In this document: piece after piece, positions 1 to 8,556 of the stretch
Numbering within the stretch: the first letter of the stretch is position 1
Layout of the letters: every line of letters starts with the position of its first letter
From: Marinobacter sp. es.042
GTDB taxonomy: Bacteria; Pseudomonadota; Gammaproteobacteria; Pseudomonadales; Oleiphilaceae
NCBI RefSeq assembly: GCF_900188315.1
Contig: NZ_LT897781.1
Coordinates: forward strand, 558,001 to 622,000
Direction of reading: 5' to 3'
DNA length: 64,000 nt
Notes under the pieces: generated by a model
Told to the model about the DNA's origin: nothing
The model's input: the letters and a program-made list of their open reading frames with translations, nothing else
Database searches by the model: none
Made by a program: the position numbers and the translations under genes

Positions 1-507
1 GACGAACAGGCCCAGTCCATCCTGATCAGCCCGGATGCCGAATTCCTTGACGCTGTCGAAGCCAGTATCAACAAACTGCTTCCCACTATGGAACGTGCCG
101 ACATCATCCGCACCTCCATGACCGACCGCGCCGCATTGATCCACGTCGCCGACCTGAAACAAGCCGCCGAAGTGTCCAACCGCATAGCCCCGGAACACCT
201 GGAGCTGTCGGTTGAAGACCCCGAGGCCATGCTCGATGACATTCGCCACGCCGGCGCCATCTTCATGGGCCGCTACACCGCCGAAGCCCTGGGTGACTAT
301 TGCGCCGGTCCGAACCACGTGCTGCCCACCAGCGGCACCGCACGGTTCTCCTCACCTCTGGGCGTCTACGACTTCCAGAAGCGGTCCTCCATCATCGGCT
401 TCAGCGCTGCCGGTGCAGACCGCATGGGTCGGGTGGCGTCGGTTCTGGCCCGTGGCGAGGGCTTAACCGCTCACGCCCGGTCGGCGGAATATCGTATTAA
501 AGATTAA
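1..507 (+). CDS. hisD: Histidinol dehydrogenase, C-terminal part (5' end outside window)
   Basis: This is the last ~168 residues of HisD, which oxidises L-histidinol to L-histidine in the last two steps of histidine synthesis. The frame is open from base 1, so the gene begins upstream of the window. The conserved APEHLEL segment (Glu-His of the active site) and the C-terminal [19 protein letters not shown] signature are both present. hisC follows 235 bases downstream on the same strand, matching the hisG-hisD-hisC order known in pseudomonads and Marinobacter. The gap between them is almost filled by a structured repeat. Confidence 0.95.
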   Translation, partial: DEQAQSILISPDAEFLDAVEASINKLLPTMERADIIRTSMTDRAALIHVADLKQAAEVSNRIAPEHLELSVEDPEAMLDDIRHAGAIFMGRYTAEALGDYCAGPNHVLPTSGTARFSSPLGVYDFQKRSSIIGFSAAGADRMGRVASVLARGEGLTAHARSAEYRIKD

Positions 508-536
508 GACGACTTTACCCCCTATGTATGCAGGGA

Positions 537-720
537 TGGTGGTGGCTGCCTTTTCGGGAATGTAGAGGGCCATGGATGGCCCGAAACAAGCGCAAATGGG
601 TGTGGCAGAGCGATGATGAAGCGGAGCTTCATGCGATAGCCACACGACAGCAATCTGCGATTGCTGGCCGGACCCGCCTGCGGGTGCTTGTAGCGTTTCC
701 CGGAAAGGCGGCCACCACCA
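537..720. repeat. Structured inverted repeat, long variant (copy 1) between hisD and hisC
   Basis: Arms of ~22 bases (537-558 and 699-720) are complementary except for two G-U-compatible changes. Inside is the family core: a GGGCCATGGATGGCCC hairpin, then AAGCGCA, and later TGCTTGTAGCG. Unlike the other copies, ~90 extra bases sit where the second hairpin is. They hold further nested hairpins (TGTGGC...GCCACA around ATGAAGCGGAGCTTCAT; AGCAATC/GATTGCT; ACCCGC/GCGGGT). It lies inside what should be a his operon. Confidence 0.8.
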
Positions 721-742
721 GACCGTTAGCTCGGAGTTTAAA

Positions 743-1795
743 ATGAGCAAATTCTGGAGCCCCCTGGTAAACGACCTGGTTCCATACGTCCCAGGCGAAC
801 AGCCAAAAATGGCCAACCTGGTGAAGCTGAACACCAACGAAAACCCCTTCGGCCCCTCACCAAAAGTCATCGAAGCCATCCAGGCCGAACTGAACGACGG
901 CTTGCGCCTCTACCCGGATCCAGAAGGCGAAAGCCTGCGCGAGACCATTGCGGCTTACCACAAGATAACGCCGGAACAGATCTTCCTTGGCAACGGCTCC
1001 GACGAAGTCCTGGCACACATCTTCTTCGGTTTGTTCCAGCACGGCGAACCGATCCTGTTCCCGGACATCACCTACAGCTTCTATCCGGTTTACTGTGGCC
1101 TCTATAACATTGAGAGCCAAAAAGTCCCGCTGACAGAAAGCTTTGAAATCAACCCGGAGGACTTCAAGCAACCCAACGGCGGCGTGATTTTCCCGAATCC
1201 GAACGCGCCAACCGGTCGGTATCTCGGGTTGCAGCATGTCGAAGAGATCTTGGCGGCCAACCCGGACCGCGTCGTGGTGGTGGATGAGGCCTACATTGAT
1301 TTCGGCGGCGAGTCGGCAATCACCCTGGTCGACAAATACCCGAACCTGCTGGTCTCCCAAACGCTCTCCAAGGCGCGTTCCCTGGCGGGATTGCGCGTAG
1401 GTTTTGCCGTTGGTCATCCGGACCTGATCGAGGCCCTGAATCGTGTGAAGAACAGCTTCAACAGCTACCCGCTGGACCGCCTGGCCCTGGCCGGTGCGAA
1501 AGCAGCCTACGAGGATGAGGCCTGGTTCCGGAAGTGCTGCGATGGCGTGATCTCCGAGCGGGAGCGCGTAGCGGCTGCTCTCGAGGGGCTGGGTTTTGAG
1601 GTGTTACCCTCGAAGGCAAACTTCATCTTTGCCCGTCACAAAGAGCAGCCGGGTGAGGTTTTGGCGAAAGGCCTTCGTGAGCAGGGCATTATCGTTCGGC
1701 ACTTCAACAAGCCCCGAATCAGCGAGTTCCTGCGCATCACCATCGGCACTGTTGAGCAGAACGATGCTTTGATTGCTGGGCTCGAATCACTCTAG
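743..1795 (+). CDS. hisC: Histidinol-phosphate aminotransferase
   Basis: A 350-residue PLP-dependent fold-type I aminotransferase that converts imidazole acetol phosphate and glutamate to L-histidinol phosphate. Near the N-terminus is [11 protein letters not shown], typical of HisC. The internal VVDEAYIDF contains the aspartate that contacts the PLP ring. [17 protein letters not shown] carries the Schiff-base lysine. The C-terminal LRITIGT is also typical. The length is normal. The ATG follows a GGAG eight bases upstream. It probably shares transcription with hisD, although a large hairpin repeat separates the two. Confidence 0.95.
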   Translation: MSKFWSPLVNDLVPYVPGEQPKMANLVKLNTNENPFGPSPKVIEAIQAELNDGLRLYPDPEGESLRETIAAYHKITPEQIFLGNGSDEVLAHIFFGLFQHGEPILFPDITYSFYPVYCGLYNIESQKVPLTESFEINPEDFKQPNGGVIFPNPNAPTGRYLGLQHVEEILAANPDRVVVVDEAYIDFGGESAITLVDKYPNLLVSQTLSKARSLAGLRVGFAVGHPDLIEALNRVKNSFNSYPLDRLALAGAKAAYEDEAWFRKCCDGVISERERVAAALEGLGFEVLPSKANFIFARHKEQPGEVLAKGLREQGIIVRHFNKPRISEFLRITIGTVEQNDALIAGLESL

Positions 1796-1813
1796 CCTGA
1801 GTATTGGCGGGCA

Positions 1814-1923
1814 GAGCAGGGTAGGCGCCCCTCTCCGGGAACCGCTACTAGCACATCCATGTGCGCTTGGCGTCGGCCATCCCTGGCCGCCGACATTCCC
1901 GGAGAGGGGCACCTACCCTGCTC
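1814..1923. repeat. Structured inverted repeat (copy 2, reverse orientation)
   Basis: Outer arms of ~28 bases (1814-1841 and 1896-1923) pair with a single mismatch. The core is the reverse complement of copies 3 and 5: hairpins GCACATCCATGTGC and GTCGGCCATCCCTGGCCGCC joined by GCTTGGC. The arm sequence (GAGCAGGGTAGG...) is unlike that of any other copy. It lies between hisC and the Nif3-like gene and could act as an attenuator or terminator, though no U-tract follows. Confidence 0.85.
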
Positions 1924-1958
1924 ATCTAGCTTCCATGAAATAGTCGGAGCGTAGCTTT

Positions 1959-2702
1959 ATGGCGAATCGAAACGACATCCTTAAGAAAATCGGCGAATGG
2001 CTGCAGCCAGAGAATTTCCAGGATTACTGTCCGAATGGCCTGCAGGTTGAAGGCACGTCCGAAATTAATACTGTCATTTCTGGCGTAACTGCCTCAAAAG
2101 CGCTCATCGAAGCCGCCATTGAAGCAAACGCAGATATGATCCTGGTCCACCATGGTTACTTCTGGAAAGGTGAGGACCAACGAATCCAGGGCATGAAGCG
2201 TGAGCGCTTGAAACAGCTTCTCGACAACGACATCAATCTTGTCGCCTACCACCTCCCGTTGGATGACCATCCCGAATACGGCAACAACCGTCAGCTGGCG
2301 GATGTTCTCAATATCAAGAATCCGCGCCCGCTCGGCGGTCTGGTCTGGGAAGGCGAGCTTCAGGAGGCAATGTCTCCAGATGAATTCAGTCTTCACATCG
2401 CCAGACAGCTTCATCGCGAGCCGCTCTGGGTTGGCGACGGCCCGGCTGCGATCAAGCGGGTAGGGTGGTGTACCGGTGCTGCACAGGGGTTTATTAACAC
2501 TGCTCTGGACGCTGGCCTCGATGCCTACATCAGCGGTGAAATCTCCGAGCCGACCACGCATACAGCAAGGGAGTGCGGCATTCATTACTACGCTGCCGGG
2601 CATCACGCTACTGAGCGGTACGGCGTTCAGGCTCTCGGAAAAGCGCTAGTGAAGGAGTTTGGGGTAACCCACAAGTTTATTGACTGTGACAACCCGGTTT
2701 AA
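1959..2702 (+). CDS. Nif3-like dinuclear metal centre protein (YbgI family)
   Basis: A 247-residue member of the Nif3/YbgI (DUF34) family, often annotated as GTP cyclohydrolase 1 type 2. The true reaction is not settled; members form hexameric toroids with two metals per subunit. Metal ligands are visible in ILVHHGYFW and in the C-terminal HHATERYG, with YHLPLDDHPEYGNN in between. The size equals the single-domain bacterial form. A GGAG lies ~10 bases before the ATG. The position after hisC and before zapG/zapE is a conserved neighbourhood in related genomes, from general knowledge. Confidence 0.9.
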   Translation: MANRNDILKKIGEWLQPENFQDYCPNGLQVEGTSEINTVISGVTASKALIEAAIEANADMILVHHGYFWKGEDQRIQGMKRERLKQLLDNDINLVAYHLPLDDHPEYGNNRQLADVLNIKNPRPLGGLVWEGELQEAMSPDEFSLHIARQLHREPLWVGDGPAAIKRVGWCTGAAQGFINTALDAGLDAYISGEISEPTTHTARECGIHYYAAGHHATERYGVQALGKALVKEFGVTHKFIDCDNPV

Positions 2703-2779
2703 AGGTTAGTACGGACTGAGATTGAAACCTTCATCTGAGCGGTGATTCATTCTCGAGGCGAATTGCACAGGATCTGACT

Positions 2780-2889
2780 GGGCGGGGCGGACACCCCTGT
2801 CCGGGAATGTCGGCGGCCAAGGATGGCCGACGTCAAGCGCACATGGATGTGCTCGTAGCGGTTCCCGGACAGGGGTGTCCGCCCCGCCC
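2780..2889. repeat. Structured inverted repeat (copy 3, forward orientation)
   Basis: Perfectly complementary 28-base arms (2780-2807 and 2862-2889) enclose the forward core: GTCGGCGGCCAAGGATGGCC, GACGTCAAGC, then GCACATGGATGTGC and TCGTAGCG. It sits between the convergent Nif3-like and zapG genes, where a bidirectional terminator would be useful. The 5' arm begins GGGCGGGGCGGACACC, unrelated to the arms of the other copies. Confidence 0.88.
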
Positions 2890-2953
2890 GTTCACCGAAA
2901 CTAGAAGTCTTAAAATGGCCCGAGCTCCAGAGTAAGGTCGGGCCTTCAATAAA

Positions 2954-3394
2954 TCAGGCCTGCTGAGCCTTATCACCCTTCTTGAGCCCAAAGTCCTCAG
3001 CAAGCGTGCCTGAATCCTTGGGATCAGTCTTGGGCGCATAGTCCCGTGGCGGCTCGGAAGCGTCCTCGCGAACCTCCTCCAGGCGCTTCTTCGAAGTCTC
3101 CTGCGCCAACTCCTCCATCCAGTCTTCGTCATTGCAAAGACGGTTGGCTCCGCGTGCCATATGCTGGTTCACATCGCGGTAGGCATCGTTGAAGCGGCGC
3201 AGCAAATGGGCCGACTCCATGAAATGCTCGTTCACCTGGGCCTGGTAGCGGGTATATTCGCTTCTCAGTTCCTCAATCTGCTGTTCCGCCCGGCGCTGCC
3301 GAAGCGACGTTCCCTGCCCGGAACGGCCAACAAATACCCCGATGACAATGCCAACAACCAATGCGGCAATCGCTGCCAGAATCAGGTTTGTCAT
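2954..3394 (-). CDS. zapG: YhcB/ZapG family inner-membrane protein (DUF1043)
   Basis: A 146-residue protein with one N-terminal transmembrane helix (about residues 4-24, rich in Ile/Val/Ala/Gly). A charged coiled-coil segment follows (about 30-75: QQIEELRSEYTRYQAQVNEH), then a low-complexity, acidic and proline-rich tail. This is the YhcB (DUF1043) layout. In E. coli the protein links cell-envelope growth and division and has been named ZapG. It is transcribed divergently from zapE, a common arrangement. The family assignment is firm; the function is taken from the E. coli homologue. Confidence 0.88.
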   Translation of the reverse strand: MTNLILAAIAALVVGIVIGVFVGRSGQGTSLRQRRAEQQIEELRSEYTRYQAQVNEHFMESAHLLRRFNDAYRDVNQHMARGANRLCNDEDWMEELAQETSKKRLEEVREDASEPPRDYAPKTDPKDSGTLAEDFGLKKGDKAQQA

Positions 3395-3589
3395 ATGCTG
3401 TGTCGTCCTTTTACCTAGAAGTGAGCAAAGCCCCTGTTCGACGAGTATAACGCCCCAGGCTCCATCATCCCATGATTGTGGCCTGCGCCAATCGTCGTAT
3501 TGCTGCCCAGGCGGCCAACGTGGCGAAAAATCGCCAAATGCGAGACAATATGGCGCCCAAATTTACGATCAACTTCCGGGAATGCCTTG

Positions 3590-4723
3590 ATGACAGCTGC
3601 GATGTCCTCCGAAACCAGTGCGACCATGACCCCTTGGCAACGTTACCAGAAGGATCTTGAACGCCCGGATTTCCAGAAGGACTCGGCCCAGGAAGATGCG
3701 GTCAAGCGCCTTCAGTCACTGTACGACAAACTTGTTGAAGCCGAAAGGGATCGCACTAAGCCCAAAGCCAAACTTTTCCGCAAGCTCAAAAAAGGCAAGG
3801 AAGAGCCGGTCAAGGGCCTGTATTTCTGGGGTGGGGTAGGTCGCGGCAAAACCTACCTCATGGACACCTTCTACGAGTCGCTGCCTTTTGATCGCAAGAT
3901 GCGGGTTCACTTCCACCGTTTCATGCAGCGAGTCCACAGCGAACTCAAATCGCTCAAGGGCGAGAAAAACCCTTTGGAGCTGGTGTCCAAGAAGTTTGCC
4001 GATGAAACTCGCGTTATCTGTTTCGACGAGTTTTTCGTGTCCGACATTGGCGACGCAATGATCCTCGCCACACTAATGGACGGTTTATTCAGTCGCGGCG
4101 TAACCCTGGTGTGTACCTCCAACATCGTCCCGGATGGTCTCTACAAGGATGGTCTCCAACGCGCCCGGTTCCTGCCCGCTATTGAGCTCGTCAAAAAGCA
4201 CACCGATGTGGTTAACGTTGATGGCGGCGTAGACTACCGGTTGCGGAGGCTCGAGCAGGCAGAGCTGTTCCATTCGCCTCTCGATGAAGATGCGGATGTC
4301 AGCCTGCGCAAAAGTTTCGATGCTTTGGCGGTTGAGGCCGGCAAACACAGCAAATCCATGGAGATCAACGGCCGTAAAATTCCGGCCCAGGCGCACGCAG
4401 ACGACGTAGTCTGGTTCGACTTCAAAGACGTCTGCGACGGCCCCCGAAGCCAGAATGATTACATCGAGATGGCCAGGCAGTTCCACGCCATCATCGTCAG
4501 CAACGTGCCCGTCCTGGGAAAAGAAAAGGACGATCAGGCGCGCCGGTTCATTAACATGATTGACGAATTTTACGACCGCAACGTCAAAGTCATCATCTCG
4601 GCGGCGGCACCTATCACAGAGCTGTACACCGGCGGCCGCCTCGGCTTCGAATTCGAGCGCACTGAATCCCGACTGCTGGAAATGCAGTCCCGGGAATACC
4701 TCGAAGCACCGCATAAACCATAA
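3590..4723 (+). CDS. zapE: Cell division ATPase ZapE (AFG1 family)
   Basis: A 377-residue AFG1-type P-loop ATPase. In E. coli ZapE associates with the Z-ring and modulates FtsZ. The Walker A is YFWGGVGRGKTYLMD and the Walker B is ICFDEFFVSD; CTSNIVPDGLYKDGLQ is the family's sensor region. The open frame runs upstream to 3476, but 3590 is preferred: a GGGA lies ~8 bases before it and the length then matches E. coli ZapE. Later in-frame ATGs at 3602 and 3626 (MTPWQRYQKDL) are also possible. It is divergent from zapG. Confidence 0.9.
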   Translation: MTAAMSSETSATMTPWQRYQKDLERPDFQKDSAQEDAVKRLQSLYDKLVEAERDRTKPKAKLFRKLKKGKEEPVKGLYFWGGVGRGKTYLMDTFYESLPFDRKMRVHFHRFMQRVHSELKSLKGEKNPLELVSKKFADETRVICFDEFFVSDIGDAMILATLMDGLFSRGVTLVCTSNIVPDGLYKDGLQRARFLPAIELVKKHTDVVNVDGGVDYRLRRLEQAELFHSPLDEDADVSLRKSFDALAVEAGKHSKSMEINGRKIPAQAHADDVVWFDFKDVCDGPRSQNDYIEMARQFHAIIVSNVPVLGKEKDDQARRFINMIDEFYDRNVKVIISAAAPITELYTGGRLGFEFERTESRLLEMQSREYLEAPHKP

Positions 4724-4735
4724 AACTGTGAAATC

Positions 4736-4796
4736 GGGGTCAGATGAAATTGGGGTCAGAAGAATTTTTCTTCTGACCCCAATTTCATCTGACCCC
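4736..4796. repeat. GGGGTCAGA REP palindrome (nested double unit)
   Basis: A nested perfect palindrome: GGGGTCAGATGAAATT, then GGGGTCAGAAGAA, a short T loop, and the mirror images of both. It starts 13 bases after the zapE stop and ends 20 bases before the thiolase ATG. The thiolase ribosome-binding site (GAGGAGAG) follows it directly. It is the same type as the units at 59065-59125 and 60671-60731 beside the RAYT gene. Confidence 0.92.
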
Positions 4797-4816
4797 ATCT
4801 TGAGGAGAGATGGAAT

Positions 4817-6001
4817 ATGAGCACAGACAACGTCGTTATCGTGAGCGGGGTTCGCACCCCCATGGGTGGATTCCAGGGTAGCCTGGCCAGTGTCAGCGCA
4901 ACCGATCTTGGAGCGATCACCATCGCCGAGGCTGTAAAACGCGCCGGTCTGCAGCCCGCAGACGTGCAGGAAGTCATCATGGGCAACGTCCTGCCCGCCG
5001 GACTCAAGCAGGGCCCGGCGCGCCAGGCCATGCGTAAGGCCGGTCTTCCGGACCACACCGGCGCCACCACCATCAATAAACTCTGCGGCTCCGGCATGAA
5101 AGCCGCCATGTTCGCCCACGATCTGATCAAAGCCGGCAGCAACGACATCATGGTTGCCGGTGGTATGGAAAGCATGTCCAACGCTCCCTACATCCTGCGG
5201 GGTGTTCGCAGCGGCTACCGCATGGGGCCGGGCCAGGCGCCGCAGGATCACATGTTCCTGGACGGCCTCGAAGATGCCGAAACCGGCCGCCTGATGGGTG
5301 CCTTTGCCCAGGAAATGGCTGACAAGAAAGGCTACACCCGGGAAGAAATGGACGAGTACGCCATCACTTCTCTCTCGCGGGCCAAGAAGGCCATTGAAGA
5401 TGGCCTGCTGAAAGACGAAATCGTTCCTGTAACCGTGAAAAGCCGCAAAGGCGACGTCGTCGTCGAAGACGACGAGCAGCCCCACAACGCCAACATCGAC
5501 AAGATCCCGAGTCTCCGCCCGGCCTTCGCCAAAGACGGCACGGTTACAGCCGCCAACGCATCTTCGATCTCAGACGGCGCTTCTGCGTTGCTCCTGATGC
5601 GCGAGTCCGAGGCTGAAAAACGCGGCCTCAAGCCGCTGGCCCGCATCGTCGGCCACAGCACCCAGTCCCAGCATCCGTCCGAGTTCACCTGCGCCCCGGT
5701 TGGCGCCATCGAAACCCTGTTTGGCAAAACCGGTTGGAGCAAAGACGACGTCGATCTCTTCGAGATCAATGAAGCCTTCGCCATGGTCGCCATGATGCCC
5801 ATCCGCGAACTCGGCCTCGACCCCGAGAAAGTCAACATCCACGGCGGCGCCTGCGCGCAGGGTCACCCCGTCGGCTCCACCGGCTCACGCCTGCTGGTCA
5901 CCCTCATGTATGCCCTTCAGCGTTACGGCAAAAAGAAAGGCATTGCAGCTCTTTGCATCGGTGGTGGCGAGGCTACTGCCATGGCTATCGAGATGCTGTA
6001 A
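4817..6001 (+). CDS. Thiolase / acetyl-CoA C-acyltransferase
   Basis: A 394-residue thiolase that condenses or cleaves acyl-CoAs, acting in acetoacetyl-CoA formation or beta-oxidation. The acyl-accepting cysteine is in NKLCGSGMKAAM. The second active-site region is NEAFAMV, and the catalytic His is in the C-terminal GGACAQGHPVGSTGSR. The final catalytic Cys is in ALCIGGGEATAMA. The last two motifs deviate slightly from the usual GGAIALGHPIGASG and CIGGGMG. No beta-subunit partner is adjacent, so this is probably a stand-alone biosynthetic-type (AtoB/PhaA-like) enzyme. Substrate chain length cannot be told. Confidence 0.9.
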   Translation: MSTDNVVIVSGVRTPMGGFQGSLASVSATDLGAITIAEAVKRAGLQPADVQEVIMGNVLPAGLKQGPARQAMRKAGLPDHTGATTINKLCGSGMKAAMFAHDLIKAGSNDIMVAGGMESMSNAPYILRGVRSGYRMGPGQAPQDHMFLDGLEDAETGRLMGAFAQEMADKKGYTREEMDEYAITSLSRAKKAIEDGLLKDEIVPVTVKSRKGDVVVEDDEQPHNANIDKIPSLRPAFAKDGTVTAANASSISDGASALLLMRESEAEKRGLKPLARIVGHSTQSQHPSEFTCAPVGAIETLFGKTGWSKDDVDLFEINEAFAMVAMMPIRELGLDPEKVNIHGGACAQGHPVGSTGSRLLVTLMYALQRYGKKKGIAALCIGGGEATAMAIEML

Positions 6002-6030
6002 GTTCCGATAGCTCTTTGCTCTGGTGTTCC

Positions 6031-6136
6031 GGCAAGGGGCTTTGGCCTTTCTGAAACACGCCGTGAATACGTCCATGTAGGCTTGACGGCAGCATCCCTG
6101 CTGCCGACAGTTTCAGAAAGGCCAAAGCCCCTTGCC
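6031..6136. repeat. Structured inverted repeat (copy 4, reverse orientation, divergent core)
   Basis: Arms of 27 bases (6031-6057 and 6110-6136; GGCAAGGGGCTTTGGCC and complement) are perfectly paired. Read on the minus strand the core is TGTCGGCAGCAGGGATGCTG, CCGTCAAGCC, TACATGGACGTA, TTCACGGCG. Compared with copies 3 and 5 both hairpin stems have changed on both sides (GGCAGC/GCTGCC and TAC/GTA) while the loops GGGA and TGGA are kept. That is compensatory change. Confidence 0.85.
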
Positions 6137-6629
6137 GCCAGCATTTGAGAATGCTTTTCAAAGTTTTGTCAGCAGAATCCCGCTTTTCGTCCCGATTTGA
6201 GGAGTGATAATTCACGGCTTGTGAACTAGGTCTGGGCGCTGCCGTCGGGGGGCTCTTCCCGGGAATGTCGACGGCCAAGGATGGCCGGCGTCAAGCGCAC
6301 ATGGATGTGCTCGTAGCGGTTCCCGGGAAGAGCCCCCCGATGGCAGTGCTTGCTCCCACGCCACGGTTATCCCACTGATGAGAAAAAACCACCAAAACCA
6401 AAGTGGTTGCATCTAAATTTGTTGTCTATAGTGATTCTGTGCGACGAAACCCGGCGGCAAACGGCGTTTGCAGAGGGATGATAGCAAAATCATACTTTTG
6501 ACTGATCAAAGCGCCCGAAGGCGTTAGCTATAGTGCCAACATCACGAGCACTGTGCATGAAGCCTCCAATACATCGTGAACACCAATAATCAGAGCAGCG
6601 ACTCAGAACAACAATGGAGTAGCCTTCCA
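6137..6629. other. Intergenic stretch between thiolase and DUF1302 gene
   Basis: Together with copy 4 this makes a ~630-base gap. It contains repeat copy 5 (6236-6349) and an AT-richer section (6400-6560) where the promoter for the DUF1302 gene must lie. A TTGACT (6498) and a TATAGT (6529) are present, but 25 bases apart, too far for a standard sigma-70 promoter. I see no gene here. Confidence 0.6.
6236..6349. repeat. Structured inverted repeat (copy 5, forward orientation)
   Basis: The core is nearly identical to copy 3 (GTCGACGGCCAAGGATGGCC, GGCGTCAAGC, GCACATGGATGTGC, TCGTAGCGG). The arms are different: GCTGCCGTCGGGGGGCTC on the left and its partner on the right. At two positions a left-arm G faces a right-arm T, so an RNA transcript would pair there by G-U wobble. 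It lies ~100 bases after copy 4, in the opposite orientation. Confidence 0.87.
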
Positions 6630-8522
6630 ATGACAAGAAAAACACATCAATGGCAGCGTTGGACCAAATTACCGCTGGCCGTGGCAGTTGCAGCCGGCAT
6701 GTCCGGCCAAGCGACAGCCTATTCGTTTTATGTGGGTGATGTGGAAGCCCAGTTCAACACCACGCTGTCCGCAGGTGTAGGTTGGCGGGTAGAGGACCGT
6801 GACAAGCGTCTGATTGGCCAGGGTAATCTTGGTCCCGAATACACTCCGGGTCAGCCTCTTGCAAATATCGGCGCATCCACCAACAACTACGATGACGGCA
6901 ACCTTAATTTCGAAAGTGGCGATACCTACTCCAAGATCGTCAAAGGCAACAGTGAACTTTACCTGAACTACTATGTTGATAACCCCTACCTGACAAGGGT
7001 CGGTGGTCTTCTGCGTGGTCGTTACTGGTATGACTTCGAGCTGAAAGACGAAAACCGTGCCGTTGATTTTGTCGGCCAGCAGCGTGAGCTGAACCCTGAA
7101 GCAAAAGCCAACGCCTCCGGTGGTGAAATCCTTGACGCCTACGTGTTCTCCGATTGGTATTTCGGCAATGTCCCGGTCAGCCTTCGTTACGGCAAGCAGG
7201 TCGTGAGTTGGGGTGAGAGCACCTTTATTCCAGGCGGCATCAACGTCATCAACCCGGTGGATGTGCCCGCCTTCCGGGCGCCGGGATCTGAACTGAAAGA
7301 CGCGCTTCTCCCGGTTGAGATGTTCTACATGTCTGCCGGTATCACTGAGAACGTAACCGTCGAGACGTTTGTGCAGGCAGATTGGGAACCGATTCGCCCT
7401 GATGACTGCGGAACCTTCTTTTCTACCAACGATTTCGCAGCCGATGGTTGCGGTCCGGTACTTCTCGCTGGTCAGCTCCCGGATTCCCAGGCGTTTGCCC
7501 AAGGCTTTATTGCGCCCCGCATAGGCGATCAGGAAGCGGATTCCAAGGACCAGTTCGGGGTGGCTTTGCGTTGGTATGTGCCGGAGCTGAATGATTCCGA
7601 GCTAGGCTTCTACTACATCAAATATAACAGCCGCCTGCCGTACGTCAGTGGTCTGGTGAACAACCCGGCCAGCCCGACGTCGACACAGCAGAACGATCCG
7701 AGCTTGCCGTTCGCCAGTTTTCCGAGCTACTTCATCGAGTATCCGGAGAACATCAATCTGTACGGTATCAGTATCAATACCACGACTCCCGGTGGATGGT
7801 CACTGGGCGCCGAGTATAGCTTCCGAGACAATGTGCCACTTCAGTGGAACGCGTTTGAGCTGATCTTCGGTGGTCTGCAACAGCGTGACCCAGCAGGAAA
7901 TCCACTCAGCAAGCTTGAAGCACAGCGTCTTGCAGAGAATCCGGGTGCCAACCTGGCAGGCAAGCCAGTCGCGGGTTACGATCGCTTCAACGTCTCTCAG
8001 GCTCAATTCACGTTGATCAAATTCTTCGATCAGGTGATGGGTGCGAGCCGACTGTCGTTGATCACGGAGTTTGGCGCGACATACGTGCATGACCTGCCTG
8101 ATTACGATGAAGCTCGTTACGGTCGTTCAGGGACCTTTGGCATTGGTACTCTCCCGTTCGGCCCTATCGACATCTGCTCCGACGGTGGTGCTAACATCAA
8201 CACCAACTACTGCAACGACGAAGGCTTCACAACTGACTTCTCCTGGGGTTACCGTACCCGACTGGTTTGGGATTACCCGAACGCAATCGCTGGTGTGAAT
8301 CTGTCACCGCAGTTGGCCTGGAGCCACGATGTGCAGGGTTACAGCCCGCAGCCGGGCGGTGCTTTCAACGAAGGCAGCAAGGCTATCGGTCTGTCTCTGC
8401 AGGCGGTGTACCAGAACAAGATTACCGGCAACATCGGTTACACAAACTTTTTCGGCGGCAAGCCGTATAACGAGTTGACTGACCGCGATTTCGTGAGTGC
8501 TAGCGTTTCATACTCATTCTGA
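6630..8522 (+). CDS. DUF1302 family exported protein
   Basis: A ~630-residue exported protein of the DUF1302 family, which has no settled function. The open frame begins at a GTG at 6576. The ATG at 6630 is preferred because a GGAG lies 11 bases upstream and it gives a clean signal peptide (KLPLAVAVAAGMSGQATA). The body is rich in aromatic and beta-prone segments and ends with SVSYSF, a terminal aromatic typical of outer-membrane beta-barrels. It lies 34 bases before the DUF1329 gene. The two families commonly occur as a pair, often with RND/MmpL transporters or esterase genes in marine gammaproteobacteria. Confidence 0.85.
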   Translation: MTRKTHQWQRWTKLPLAVAVAAGMSGQATAYSFYVGDVEAQFNTTLSAGVGWRVEDRDKRLIGQGNLGPEYTPGQPLANIGASTNNYDDGNLNFESGDTYSKIVKGNSELYLNYYVDNPYLTRVGGLLRGRYWYDFELKDENRAVDFVGQQRELNPEAKANASGGEILDAYVFSDWYFGNVPVSLRYGKQVVSWGESTFIPGGINVINPVDVPAFRAPGSELKDALLPVEMFYMSAGITENVTVETFVQADWEPIRPDDCGTFFSTNDFAADGCGPVLLAGQLPDSQAFAQGFIAPRIGDQEADSKDQFGVALRWYVPELNDSELGFYYIKYNSRLPYVSGLVNNPASPTSTQQNDPSLPFASFPSYFIEYPENINLYGISINTTTPGGWSLGAEYSFRDNVPLQWNAFELIFGGLQQRDPAGNPLSKLEAQRLAENPGANLAGKPVAGYDRFNVSQAQFTLIKFFDQVMGASRLSLITEFGATYVHDLPDYDEARYGRSGTFGIGTLPFGPIDICSDGGANINTNYCNDEGFTTDFSWGYRTRLVWDYPNAIAGVNLSPQLAWSHDVQGYSPQPGGAFNEGSKAIGLSLQAVYQNKITGNIGYTNFFGGKPYNELTDRDFVSASVSYSF

Positions 8523-8556
8523 ACCCGGAAAGAATTCGTTGAACGAGGGAATTTAA

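Noticed and set aside
4085..5485. A 466-codon open frame on the minus strand across the end of zapE and the thiolase gene
   Set aside because: It lies antisense to two well-identified genes, crosses their intergenic REP, and its translation shows no family motifs; it is a high-GC shadow frame.
537..6349. The repeat copies as a CRISPR array or IS ends
   Set aside because: Spacing is irregular, orientations differ, arms are copy-specific, and no cas gene or transposase is near them.
6498..6534. TTGACT...TATAGT as a promoter of the DUF1302 gene
   Set aside because: The two boxes are 25 bases apart, too far for a normal sigma-70 promoter, so I do not annotate it.
6669..7502. A 277-codon minus-strand frame opposite the DUF1302 gene
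   Set aside because: Same reasoning: no motif, no ribosome-binding site, and fully inside a supported gene.
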